This document shows, in pieces, positions 1 to 12,134 of a DNA stretch of 64,000 nucleotides. The DNA is taken from the NCBI GenBank assembly GCA_034770075.1, contig JAVJAP010000025.1:124001-188000 (forward strand), written 5' to 3'. Source of the DNA: Aralia elata. Taxonomy: Eukaryota; Streptophyta; Magnoliopsida; Apiales; Araliaceae. How positions within the stretch are numbered: the first letter of the stretch is position 1; every line of letters starts with the position of its first letter. The notes under the pieces are model-generated. The model was not told the origin of the DNA. It did not search any database and worked only from the letters and a program-made list of their open reading frames with translations. Position numbers and translations under genes: made by a program.

Positions 1-3000
1 TGTGCGATGACGTATATGATTATGGGGAGTTAATTGTGAAGAGCAGCGATCACGAATCGTGAATACCCTTGTAATTTGGGTTTAGTAATATCATTAAATG
101 GATTAAATATTATTTTTATGTGATGTCCTTTAAGGTTATTTTATAACCTGGATGATGTTAATGTATGAAGTTTTATGCGTTATTGAATCGTAGGAGTTAA
201 TAATTGATTTTGCGAAGAATCGCAAAATCACTATTTGCAGGTCACGTTTCCCGAGGCACTATTCATGCCATAACATTTTTGTGTCTTTTTCGGTTTTAAT
301 AAATTTCATAAATATGTGTATGCGCACGAATAATTTTTCCAAGCGTCGGAAATTTTATTTGAGCTGATACGTGATTTTATCCGTATCCGAAATTTATTAT
401 ATGGGTGTTCCGAATATATGGACAAATCCCGTAATAATTATTCTTATGCATCCCAATATTTTATGGGAATACCCATTTTAATTTTGGGTAGAGTTATTTA
501 CCAGTTTTGGTACGAAAGTGGGAGTTTTCGGATATAATTTGGTGTATTTGGGTATTTATTTTGGCTTGTTACTCCAAGAGGGAACCAACCCCCTATTTTA
601 GACCAATTAGAATTGAGAGATGAGGGAGTTTGCCGGCAAGCCTAGGATTTTTGGCCACCTTGAGCCACTCCCCTTTTCTCCCAAAATTCCTCCACTTCTC
701 CCAAATAATTCATTCCCTCCCATACCATTCCATTTCATTTTCTTTCTCCAAGTGGTGCTGCAGATTTTAGAGAGTGAGAGAGAGAGTAAATTGCAGAAAA
801 TGAAGAGGAAAAAGAAGAAGAACAAAGAAAAGAAGAAGGGTTCGGGAGAGAAGGAGAACAAGAAGAAGAGAAGAAGATGAGTGTACGGGTGAGCCCAAGG
901 AGGAAGAAGAACCTTCAAGTAAGCTCTAGTTCATCTTCTCTAACTTTCGAACGGATTAACAAGAGGTAAAATCCCAACCTCAAGCTCATTTCCTCCATTT
1001 TTGAGTTTTCAAGCTTTTGTGATGGGTTTTGATTTTTTGGAGATTTTCTTGTTGTTTTGTTTGTGTTGGATGATGGTAAATGTTGTTAAGAGGTTATATA
1101 AGCCATTAATAACATCAAAGTGGAACAAAAACGCAATAAATCCGTACCTATTCTTAAGGAGGATGAAGAACATGAAGAACAATGAACTTTGGACATGAAC
1201 TTGGACATTTGGACGATTTAGAGGACTTTATAGCTATGATTTTGTGTTTGTTTAATTTATTTGTTGTTATGGTAATGTAGTTCCATGGGTTACAAAGTTA
1301 ACCCAACTGGAATCGAGTAAAAAGGTGTTAAAACAAAGATTTGATGAAGATTTTGGTGAAGAACACCAAGAACACGAAAACAGAGCGTGAGTTGAGAGTT
1401 TGGACTAAGATTTGGCCATGTTGATGTTAATGGGTAGCTCTAAATTTTTGATATGTTGTAGCTCTATATCTTAGGAGTCCATAGAGCCCGAAACGAACCA
1501 ATTTGAACGTGTATAGAAAGAGTTATGATGATTGGAAGCAAGATAGGTTAAGAAAACCAAAAACAGAGCATGCAAGAAAGTATAGAGCTGAGTTTGGGCA
1601 TATATACGCTGCCTTTACACCGCTGCTACTGTCTTGGGTGTATATACGCCGGTCACAGGCACATTTTGGGCGTATATACGCCGGTCCAATGTTAGGCCAG
1701 AATCAGCTTTGACGTTCTTTACTAAAATGGGCATAACTTTCTCATACGAACTCGGATTGAGGTGATTCAAGATGATTCGGAAAGAGAAAGAGTAGACCTA
1801 TAACTTTATTTTAATAAGTTTTAACATTTAAGGTCAGGATCAATTCCTGAATTGGGCATCTTTAGGACTGATGTGCGGTTGGAGACAATCGGAGGGCGTC
1901 GGACATGCCCGTGAGCAACGTGCAATGTTTTGATGTTCTAAGTTCTAAAACATGAATTTTATAAATGATAATGATACTTAGCATTATTCAATGAGTATTA
2001 GATAAGTCGAATAAGCGTGTTAAGCATACGCAAATCCATGTCGCTTAGGCGTTCGAGTAGATAAGTTTGGCGTATGGGCGTGCAAACGTCGTAACGCCGT
2101 GACAAGTGTGTATAACTTTGTTTAATATTTTGTTTCTAATAATAATGAAACATGATAGTGTGTTATAACCCAGTGTATGAGCATGCTAAGCACATGCAAA
2201 AGAGGCGAATTAGGCGTGTGACGTGTAAACGTCAAAACGCCGCGTAAAGTGTTAATGAACTTAAATAGTGTTTCGATTCAAATGAAACGAACATTATGAG
2301 ACATGAAGTAGGATTATTGCAAGCCAATAAGGATTGATGATGATGAGGGTCATAACGTTTTCAAACGACGCGACGCCGAGAAATGTTTTAGTGTTAACCG
2401 CGTTAATTGTCTATAATGCGCGAATAATAGGAGATAAGAATTAGTTTAATATAAACCTTTATATGAAGCCTTTTTAGTGGCTAATTGGTATTTTATTGTT
2501 AAACAAATTGTGTAGGATATTTGAAGGACGAGCCATCATAATTTGGCAAGGAACGCTTTAAGGCAAGTTCTTTCAGTAACTTGTTGACTTGTTTAAATGT
2601 ATTGATGTACATAAATTGATTTCTAAATCCTCTACTGTTGTGTGAATTATCTGCGAGCATGATTAAAGTGTGCACAATGTGAATTTATGTGACTATATTG
2701 TTCTATGTGGAACTTGAATTATTGTAAATATACAATGTGAGATGCATGAAGTATGCTATGAGATACATGATGCATATAGATAGATGAATTACATAAGAAT
2801 TATAATGCATGAGTAAGATGCATAGTATGAGAATCATGATGCATGGATAAATACAAACTTATGTGTTACGTGAAGCATGAAATGTGAAAACTGTTAGTTC
2901 TTGTTGAGCCGTCGTGCTCATTCTTGCAAAAATAAAACTTTTGCAGATTTACGATACAATGCAATTATCTTGATATCGTGATGATAAGGAATAGAGGCGC

Positions 3001-3702
3001 AGGAATACAAGAAGGTTGCTAAATGCCCCTTTATTGTAATTATTTAGCTGTGATGATGGTATATGATGTACGTGAATTTGACTATGTAAACCTTGAGTTA
3101 AAAATGAAGGTTATCTTCTATAATAGTTAAGACGTGATTATGTTAGTTACTTGTTATAGTAAACTACAAGGATGACAATGATGTACAAAGGACATTTTTA
3201 TAACGAATGTATACTTACTGAATAACCTTGCGAATATTCAGAGATTGAATAAAGTCAGGATCTGAACCTTACGTTCATATAGGAATTTTTGTAAATGATC
3301 ATGGTATCTATTCAACCTTGATCATAAGTGTAGAAGTTAAATGTTACAAAACCTGAGATTGAGAAGAGTTTGAGGTAATAATTGTTAATGCTTGTATTGA
3401 TATGGACTGTTATATATACAGCAGGAGTAGTATTAAATTTGTAATGATTATTAAATGATGTGTTAGTTAAGGTCTTCGTTTCTGAGATTAGATGGGAACA
3501 TGTTGTAATAATCTTGTAATTACATTCATGTAGTAAGATCATGTTTTAGTTACGGTTTCGAGGCTTGGGACGATAATATTTATATTATATCAATGTAAAT
3601 ATTTTTATTTTTCCACAATGAGTTATTGTTAGAATGATGTATGAGTTGCACAGTGATGCACCGAATTCGTGGTTAAGGTAACCCGGATTTGGGGGCATCA
3701 CA
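1..3702 (+). repeat. Left LTR of the LARD-like element (5'-truncated by window edge)
   Basis: It pairs with 6962-10662. Inside it are a purine-rich stretch (about 765-905), three copies of a palindromic GGCGTATATACGCC-type motif (about 1597-1690) and a 'cataact' module (about 1729-1812). It ends CATCACA at 3702, directly before the primer site. An 86-codon frame at 620-880 occurs in both LTRs but is a low-complexity Lys/Glu-rich reading of the purine tract. I do not regard it as a gene. Confidence 0.85.
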
Positions 3703-3704
3703 AG

Positions 3705-3716
3705 GGTATCAGAGCT
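3705..3716 (+). other. Primer-binding site, tRNA-Met type
   Basis: The motif ggtatcagagct starts two bases after the left LTR ends at 3702. It matches the usual plant initiator tRNA-Met primer site (tggtatcagagc) except at its first base. It sets the left LTR boundary and the element's direction. Confidence 0.8.
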
Positions 3717-4289
3717 GTAGGTTATAAACCTTAGGTAAGAGAACCTTAGGCTATAACCTGAGGGTAGAAAGAGGATAATGATAAAGAATAAACTCAAATA
3801 TAGTTTAATTGATAGTAAATGAATTTAGAAAATTCATAGTAAGAGTCAAGATATATATATGAGGAGATTCAAAGAAGAATCTTGAAGAGTTATAAAAAAT
3901 TTGAGGATTTGGAGTTACCTGACTCCAGCGATATAAATGATAAGTATTGATCAATGGACGAGGTCTATAAGGCGTAAAGGCATAAAATCATATATTATGA
4001 TTAAAGAGAAGAGCATAGAAGATCGTAGGATGGAACGATCATAGGATAAGAAGATCGTAATGTAAAACGATTGTAGAGTAAGATCACGAAGTGATTGGAT
4101 TAAGTCATAGAATGACAGATGATCAATTGAATGATTGAAAATTTTAGCTCAATGCTATAGATAGATGGTACTATGAGATAGTACGAGTAAAACTCAGAGA
4201 GAGTTATGGATGATGAAACACGAGTCAAATTCTTGTTGAGCAACGAGTAAGCTAGGAGTGGGGGTGATTTCAATTGAGGACTCATGTTA

Positions 4290-4530
4290 GTGGCTGAGTT
4301 GTACAATTCCTTGTATGGGCGGGGAATTTGTGCTTGGTTTGAGAACCACTTAGCTTCCTACATCGGTATAGTGGTTGAGTTGAACAATTCCTTGTATGGG
4401 CGGGGAATTTGTGCTTGGTATAACAACCGCTTAGCTTCCTATATTGATTAGTGGCCGAGTTGATCGATTCCTTGTATGGGCAGGGGATTGTGATGGGTTC
4501 AATAATCACTTAGCTTCCTATATTGATAAT
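4290..4530 (+). repeat. Three-copy tandem repeat, period 80-81 bp
   Basis: Units start at 4290, 4371 and 4451, each opening with gtgg(c/t)(t/c)gagttg and sharing attccttgtatgggc and acttagcttccta-type cores. The third copy is the most diverged. Confidence 0.9.
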
Positions 4531-5660
4531 CATTGGAACCTAGTATTGCACTATCGCTATACGTATGATGAGAAGGTGATTCTTTTCTCATATTTATATT
4601 TGATAGTTAGAGAATAATAAGATTAGGTGCGAGTTCTTGAAACTCATACTTATGGTAAGTTCATGACTCATAATCATATGGTATGTTTTGAACCCCTCAG
4701 CATATGGACAATCCTTGATTTGTTCTTAGACTACGTATTGCTAGGACAAGTTCCTAAACTCATATTATTGTGGAAAGCTCCTGAACTCATAATGTGTGGT
4801 AAGTTTGATGAACTATATAGGGGTATAGGAAAGTTGTAGAGCGAGAATTGTGAATTCTCAAAATGATGAGCATTGGTGATGTTAGAAATAGATAGAATTA
4901 TTAAGTAATGATGCAATGAAGGGAAATTGAAGTTGATGAGGAGAAATGGATATTCCAAATCTTCTAGCTATGCTAGATTTCGAATTTATTGACATCGTGC
5001 TGATACTTGCACTTTTGCTCTTCGAAAAATGTATGGGGCCAGATTACTGGACCAAGGATTTTTAAATGTACTATTATTCATATGTCTATGCTAATTGCTT
5101 CAGCTAGATAAAATGATTTAAAAATATCAAAATGTATTTCTAAATGGTCATCAATGCATCATGGAACCTGATGTAGAATGACAAATGATGGAGTCATCAA
5201 TGCAGATTAACCTAGTGTTGGATGTGATCATAGGATCATCAACCCACTATGGTATGATGTAGTATGACAAAGTCATAAAATGACGGAATCCTAACACACT
5301 GTTGTAACAGTGCAGTATTATGACGTCATAAAATGATTTTTGTTTTCTTTAAAGTATGAAAAAGTATGCCAATTGAGTTAGCTAAAATATTTTGATTGAT
5401 GTCTGAACCGTTGATGTGAGTCTAAGCTATTTGCTTCAGCTAGACGAATGTTGAAATGTGAATATGAAACTCGAGAATTCTTTGACAATGTTTTCCAAAC
5501 CAAATTGTTTTGGTGCGGGTTTTTATATCTGCTGAGATAAACAACCCTCATAGAAGGGGTAATATTTTTGATGTCGGGAAAATCCGACTGCGCGCGCAAA
5601 CAGTATGTAAAAAGGGGTTATGCATGACCTCGGGTACAATAGGCTGATCACCTATTGTAT

Positions 5661-5736
5661 TAGTATGTTGGGTTATCAGATGAATTTCTGTTGATTCTAG
5701 TATGTTGGGTTATCAGATGAATTTCTGGTGATTCTA
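5661..5736 (+). repeat. Two-copy tandem repeat, period 38 bp
   Basis: The block agtatgttgggttatcagat, continuing to gattct, starts at 5661 and again at 5699. The copies differ at one base (ctgttg against ctggtg). Confidence 0.85.
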
Positions 5737-6458
5737 GTATGTGTTCTTGGTCCCTAATGGCCACCCAGCATCCAATATTGGTAATTCATATAAGAGGTAA
5801 GTGCCATGGTGGCCACTCAATGATTCATACCGCTTCACAATTATCGAACAATTGTTGAAGACTCCTGAAAGATATTCCATTATTCTGGAAACTGAATGTG
5901 AAAAGGGTAATTTTCCTAGAAAGAAGTGGTCGTAGAATGCGACGATTCTAAATGAATCCTTGAACGAGGAAAGCGTAAAGCTTTGCTTAAAGTCTGTATG
6001 AAAGAATGATATGAGCATGATAGTAATTACGGGAATAATATTTCCTAGAAGAAGAAGTGAAATTCCTAGATAGAATGATGAGTAGTATGAACGAAGATGA
6101 GTATGTTGTAATTTCGAGGGCGAAATTCTTAGAAGAAGGGGTGAATGTAATATCCCGAATGGGTATGAGTAAGTAAATCATGATATTAAATTATTATGAT
6201 GATTGTGACATACAATGATCCTTAGAAAAGGAAATTGATGGTTAAAGATAGGATAATACTCAGAGTATAATTGACTTGATAAAGGTTATATAATAAAACC
6301 TACGAGAGTTGGTTGAGGAAAGTGGATTAAATAGGTAATATGAAACCTATGTTATAGTAATACGTTGAAATTATTCAACGATAAAATTTCGAAAGAAAGT
6401 AGATGAAAACCGAGTAAGAGAGGTTTGATATTTGTGATTCCGAGGACGGAATCCTTAT

Positions 6459-6471
6459 AAGGAGGGAAGGA
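6459..6471 (+). other. Polypurine tract of the LARD-like element
   Basis: The purine run aaggagggaagga lies directly before TGTGACAACC, the right LTR start. Upstream, ttccgaggacggaatcc resembles the last pol codons of Tekay-type chromoviruses (gaggacgaaatt), which suggests the coding ancestor. Confidence 0.8.
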
Positions 6472-9400
6472 TGTGACAACCCGGATTTTTTCGAGAATAA
6501 TTATAATAAGAATTTAATATAGAATAATTCTTATCATGATTCGAGTTTGCATATATATGTTATATATATATATATATATGTGTGATTTATTTAGTGAGCT
6601 TAATATGTATATATACAAATGTGAAATATATACATAGATTCAGAATGAATGAGTTAATAGTTAATTATTGTAACGATCGCGAGCCGTGGGTAGCTTGGTA
6701 ATTCGAGCTTATGGATATTATTGAATAAAATAGACTTTTATTAATAATATTATGTGTTAAGCGTTTAAAGGTTATATTATGACCTAGATTGTGTGTAAGC
6801 GATGATTGGTATGTATGAAAGCGATCGTATAAGCTAATTTGGTGATTTTGAGAAATATCGATAGAATACTATTTATTGGATTAAATAAATAGTTGAAGGA
6901 TAATAATATGGAACGAGTTATTTGTTGTAAAGACGCTAACCCGAATTATGGGTGGGATATATGTGCGATGATGTATATGATTATGGGGAGTTAATTGTGA
7001 AGAGCAGCGATCGCGAATCGTGAATACCCTTGTAATTTGGGTTTAGTAATATCATTAAATGGATTAAATATTATTTTTATGTGATGTCCTTTAAGGTTTT
7101 TTATAACCTGGATGATGTCAATGTATGAAGTTTTATGCGTTATTGAATTGTAGGAGTGAATAATTGATTTCGCGAAAAATCGTAAAATCACTATTTGCGG
7201 GCACATTTCCCGAGGCAATATTCATGCCATAACATTTTTGTGTCTTTTTCGGTTTTAATAAATTTCATAAATATGTGTATGCGCACGAATAATTTTTTCA
7301 AGCGTCGGAAATTTTATTTGAGCTGATACGTGATTTTATCCGTATCCGAAATGTATTATATGGGTGTTCCGAATATATGGACAAATCCCGTAATAATTAT
7401 TTTTATGCATCCCAATATTTTATGGGAATACCCATTTTAATTTTGGGTAGAGTTATTTACCAGTTTTGGTACAAAAGTGGGAGTTTTCGGATATAATTTG
7501 GTGTATTTGGGTATTTATTTTGGCTTGTTACTCCAAGAGGGAACCAACCCCCTATTTTAGACCAATTAGAATTGAGAGATGAGGGAGTTTGCCGGCAAGC
7601 CTAGGATTTTTGGCTACCTTGAGCCACTCCCCTTTTCTTCCAAAATTCCTCCACTTCTCCCAAATAATTCATTCCCTCCCATACCATTCCATTTCATTTT
7701 CTTTCTCCAAGTGGTGCTGCAGATTTTAGAGAGAGAGAGAGAGAGTAAATTACAGAAAATGAAAAGGAAAAAGAAGAAGAACAAAGAAAAGAAGAAGGGT
7801 TCGGGAGAGAAGGAGAACAAGAAGAAGAGAAGAAGATGAGTGTGCGGGTGAGCCCAAGGAGGAAGAAGAACCTTCAAGCAAGCTCTAGTTCATCTTCTCT
7901 AACTTTCGAACGGATTAACAAGAGGTAAAATCCCAACCTCAAGCTCATTTCCTTCATTTTTGAGTTTTCAAGCTTTTGTGATGGGTTTTGATTTTCTGGA
8001 GATTTTCTTGTTGTTTTGTTTGTGTTGGATGATGGTAAATGTTGTTAAGAGGTTATATAAACCATTAATAATATCAAAGTGGAACAAAAACGCAATAAAT
8101 CCGTACCTATGCTTAAGGAGGATGAAGAACATGAAGAACAATGAACTTTGGACATGAACTTGGACATTTGGACGATTTAGAGGACTTTGTAGCTATGATT
8201 TTGTGTTTGTTTAATTTATTTGTTGTTATGGTAATCTAGTTCCATGGGTTACAAAGTTAACCCAACTGGAATCAAGTAAAAAGGTGTTAAAACAAAGATT
8301 TAGTGAAGAACACCAATAACACAAAAATAGAGCGTGAGTTGAGAGTTTGGACTAAGATTTGGCCATGTTAATATTAATGGGTAGCTCTGAATTTTTGATA
8401 TGTTGTAGCTCTATGTCTTAGGAGTCCATAGAGCCCGAAATGAACCAATTTGAACGTGTATAGAAAGAGTTATGATGATTGGAAGCAAGATAGGTTAAGA
8501 AAACCAAAAACAGAGCATGCAAGAAAGTATAGAGCTGAGTTTGGGCGTATATACGCCGCCTTTACGCCGCTGCTACTGTCTTGGGTGTATATACGCCGGT
8601 CACAGGCACATTTTGGGCGTATATACGCCGGTCCAATATTAGGCCAGAATCAGCTTTGACGTCCTTTACTAAAATGGGCATAACTTTCTCATACGAACTC
8701 GGATTGAGGTGATTCAAGATGATTCGGAAAGAGAAAGAGTATACCTACAACTTTATTTTAATAAGTTTTAACATTTGAGGTCGGGATCAATTCCTAAATT
8801 GACCATCTTTAGGACTAATATACGGTTGGAGACAATCGGAGGGCGTCGGACATGCGCGTGAGCAACGTGCAATGTTTTGACGCTATGTTTTGATGTTCTA
8901 AGTTCTAAAACATGAATTTTATAAATGATAATGATACTTAGCATTATTCAATGAGTATTAGATAAGTCGAATAAGCGTGTTAAGCATACGCAAGTCCATG
9001 TCGCTTAGGCGTTCGAGTAGACAAGTTTGGCGTATGGGCGTGCAAGCGTCGTAACGCCGTGACAAGTGTGTATAACTTTGTTTAATATTTTGTTTCTTAT
9101 AATAATGAAACATGATAGTGTGTTATAACCCAGTGTATGAGCATGCTAAGCACATGCAAAAGAGGCGAATTAGGCGTGTGACGTGTAAACGTCAAAACGC
9201 CACGTAAAGTGTTAATGAACTTAAATAGTGTTTCGATTCAAATGAAACGAACATTATGAGACATGAAGTAGGATTATTGCAAGCCAATAAGGATTGATGA
9301 TGATGAGGGTCATAACGTTTTCAAACGACGCGACGCCGAGAAATGTTTTAGTGTTAACCGCGTTAATTGTCTATAATGCGCGAACAATAGGAGATAAGAA

Positions 9401-10662
9401 TTAGTTTAATATAAACCTTTATATGAAGCCTTTTTAGTGGCTAATTGGTATTTTATTGTTAAATAAATTGTGCAGGATATTTGAAGGACGAGCCATCATA
9501 ATTTGGCAAGGAACGCTTTAAGGCAAGTTCTTTCAGTAACTTGTTGACTTGTTTAAATGTATTGATATACATAAATTGATTGCTAAATCCTCTACTGTTG
9601 TGTGAATTATCTGCGAGCATGATTAAAGTGTGCACAATGTGAATTTATGTGACTATATTGTTCTATGTGGAACTTGAATTATTGTAAATATACAATGTAA
9701 GATGCATGAAGTATGCTATGAGATACATGATGCATATAGATAGATGAATTGCATAAGAATTATAATGCATGAGTAAGATGCATAGTATGAGAATCATGAT
9801 GCATGGATAAATACAAACTTATGTGTTACGTGAAGCATGAAATGTGAAAACTGTTAGTTCTTGTTGAGCCGTCGTGCTCATTCTTGCAAAAATAAAACTT
9901 TTGCAGATTTACGATACAATGCAATTATCTTGATATCGTGATGATAAGGAATAGAGGCGCAGGAATACAGGAAGGTTGCTAAATGTCCCTTTATTGTAAT
10001 TATTTAGTTGTGATGATAGTATATGATGTACGTGAATTTGACTATGTAAACCTTGAGTTAAAAATGAAGGTTATCTTCTATAATAGTTAAGACATGATTA
10101 TGTTAGTTACTTGTTATAATAAACTACAAGGATGACAATGATGTACAAAGGACATTTTTATAACGAATGTATACTTACCGAATAACCTTGCGAATATTCA
10201 GAGATTGAATAAAGTCAGGATCTGAACCTTACGTTCATATAGGAATTTTTGTAAATGATCATGGTATCTATTCAACCTTGATCATAAGTGTAGAAGTTAA
10301 ATATTACAAAACCTGAGATTGAGAAGAGTTTGAGGTAATAATTTTTAATGCTTGTATTAATATGGACTGTTATATATACAGCAGGAGTAGTATTAAATTT
10401 GTAATGATTATTAAATGATGTGTTAGTTAAGGTCTTCGTTTCTGAGATTAGATGGGAACATGTTGTAATAATCTTGTAATTACATTCATGTAGTAAGATC
10501 ATGTTTTAGTTACGGTTTCAAGGCTTGGGACGATAATATTTATATTATATCAATGTAAATATTTTTATTTTTCCACAATGAGTTATTGTTAGAATGATGT
10601 ATGAGTTGCACAGTGATGCACCGAATTCGTGGTTAAGGTAACCCGGATTTAGGGGCGTCACA
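6472..10662 (+). repeat. Right LTR of the LARD-like element (4191 bp)
   Basis: It starts TGTGACAACCC after the polypurine tract and ends GTCACA at 10662. It repeats 1-3702 closely, including the palindromes (about 8545-8632), the purine tract and the 'cataact' module. The next five bases, gttac (10663-10667), are the predicted right target-site duplication. Confidence 0.9.
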
Positions 10663-10663
10663 G

Positions 10664-11770
10664 TTACTAACCCACTTGTAGTATGCATATCTAGGGAAGG
10701 ATGACACACTGTCAGTGATCATTGCCAATAATCTAACCAAAGTCTAAGAAGACAAATTGCTAAGAGTCCTAAGGAAGTACATAATAGTCTTTGGTTAGAC
10801 AATCACAGACATTAAGGGTATAGGTCTTGTCATGTGAATGCATCTAATTCTTTTGGAAGAAGGAGCCAAACCAACGAGAGAAGCTCAAAGAAGATTGAAT
10901 CTACCCATGATAGAGGTAGTGAAAAAAAAGATTATAAAATTACTTGATGCAGGTATAATCTACCCAATTTCTAACAATCAATGGGTGAGTCCAGTGCAGA
11001 TAGTTCCAAAGAAGTCTGTTATAACTTAATTAAGAATGATAATAATGAGTTGGTGCCCACACGTATGCAAACAGGATGGAGAGTGTGTATGATTACAGGA
11101 AATTGAATGTTGTAACTAGAAAAGATCATTTCCCTCTTCCTTTTATTGATCAAATGTTAGAAAGATTAGCTGGTCATACTTATTATTGTTTTCTAGATGG
11201 TTTTTCAGGCTATAACCAAATTGTGATTGCACTAGAGGATCAGAAAAAGACCACCTTCACATGTCCATTTGGTATATTTTCATATCGTAGAATTTCATTT
11301 GGACTTTGCAATACACCAGGTACTTTTCAGAAATGCATGGTGAGTATATTCTCCGATCTTCTTGAAAATTATATTGAAGTATTTATGGATAACTTCACAA
11401 TTCATGGTGATTCTTTGGATGCATGCTTAGATAATTTGACTTGTGTGCTAGATATATACTTAGAGACTAATCTCGTTCTTAATTAGGAAAAGTGTCACTT
11501 TATAGTAGAGCAAAGTACAGTACTTGGACATGTAGTTTCAGTTAGGGTATTAGAAGTGGATAAAGCTAAAATAGAAATTATTGCTGCTTTGTCTTACCCT
11601 ACTAATGTGTGAGAGATTCGTTTTTTTCTTGGTCATGTAGGTTTCTATCGTAGATTTATCAAGGACTATATCAAGATAGCTTTGCCATTGTATAAGTTGC
11701 TACAAAAGGATGTGGAATTCCAGTTTGATGATGAGTGCAAGGAGGCATTTGACAATTGAAGAACTGAAGC
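10664..11770 (+). pseudogene. Athila-like Ty3/Gypsy reverse transcriptase fragment
   Basis: Frame pieces read YAYLGKDD, then ILLEEGAKPTREAQRRLN (10838-11029), then DYRKLNVVTRKDHFPLPFID and DGFSGYNQI and FGIFSYRRISFGLCN (11076-11486), then FLGHVGFYRRFIKDY (about 11620). This order and wording are typical of the RT of Athila-type plant Gypsy elements. The active-site box is altered: FMDN where the family has a Y/F-x-D-D core. Stops occur near 10680, 10735 and 11484, plus frame breaks, so it is dead. RNase H, integrase and the upstream gag are absent. The large LARD-like element occupies its 5' side and the homology stops abruptly near 11770. Confidence 0.85.
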
Positions 11771-12131
11771 TTTTAATTAATTGGTTATTCTTAATAATTT
11801 ACTTCTGTTTATGTTAGTTAATTATATTCAACTCAAAAATTCCCTCATTTTTTATTTACTATTAGAAACATTAGAATAAATTTAAGACAATATCATTCTC
11901 TATGGGTTCGACCCTTACTTATCACTATATTAAATTTTGTGTTCGTAGAGTAATAGTAAGGTTTTAATTTTGGACTATAAACGACAGCTACCAGCAAAAG
12001 AGAAAGTTGTGGATATCTAGTTTAAGTTGTGCATGATGCAAATTATTAGTAGTATTTGTTGTGTGATGTTTGTGGATTATGTAGGAGTTTAACTAATTAA
12101 TTATTATGCAGTATTTGTTGTTGAAACATTT
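11771..12131 (+). repeat. Probable Athila/Tat-type LTR remnant
   Basis: The stretch near 11900 (ctatgggttcgacccttactt) resembles the segment near the 3' end of Athila/Tat LTRs. No complete LTR boundary is visible and the region has no coding frame. The assignment rests on this short motif and on the adjacent Athila-like RT. Confidence 0.4.
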
Positions 12132-12134
12132 TAA

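Larger units (their letters stand above)
3717..6458 (+). other. Non-coding interior of the LARD-like element
   Basis: No reading frame here has a recognisable domain. It holds an 80-bp triplicated repeat (4290-4530), a 38-bp duplication (5661-5736) and, at about 6110-6160, a second copy of a Gypsy-type 3' end: gagggcgaaattctt, then a purine tract and a TGTAATATCCCG LTR-like start at 6146. That is 326 bp before the true right LTR, so the interior probably descends from a coding Gypsy element by deletion and rearrangement. Confidence 0.7.
1..10662 (+). mobile_element. LARD-like LTR retrotransposon with about 4.2 kb LTRs, 5' end outside window
   Basis: Positions 1-3702 and 6962-10662 are the same sequence at an offset of about 6960 bp, with many 60-base blocks identical or differing at one or two bases. 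Between them lie a tRNA-Met-type primer site (3705-3716) and a polypurine tract (6459-6471). The right LTR begins TGTGACAACCC and ends GGGGCGTCACA. From the offset, the left LTR should start about 490 bp before the window. The 2.77 kb interior has no gag, protease, RT or integrase reading frame on either strand. Very long LTRs with a short non-coding interior define the LARD class, which needs proteins from another element. The sequence resumes at 10664 in an Athila-like pol, so this element probably inserted there; the left target-site copy is outside the window. Confidence 0.85.

Noticed and set aside
620..880. 86-codon frame (with an opposite-strand 87-103-codon frame) present in both LARD-like LTRs
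   Set aside because: It is a reading of a purine/pyrimidine-skewed low-complexity tract. Its presence in both LTRs follows from LTR duplication, and no domain is visible.
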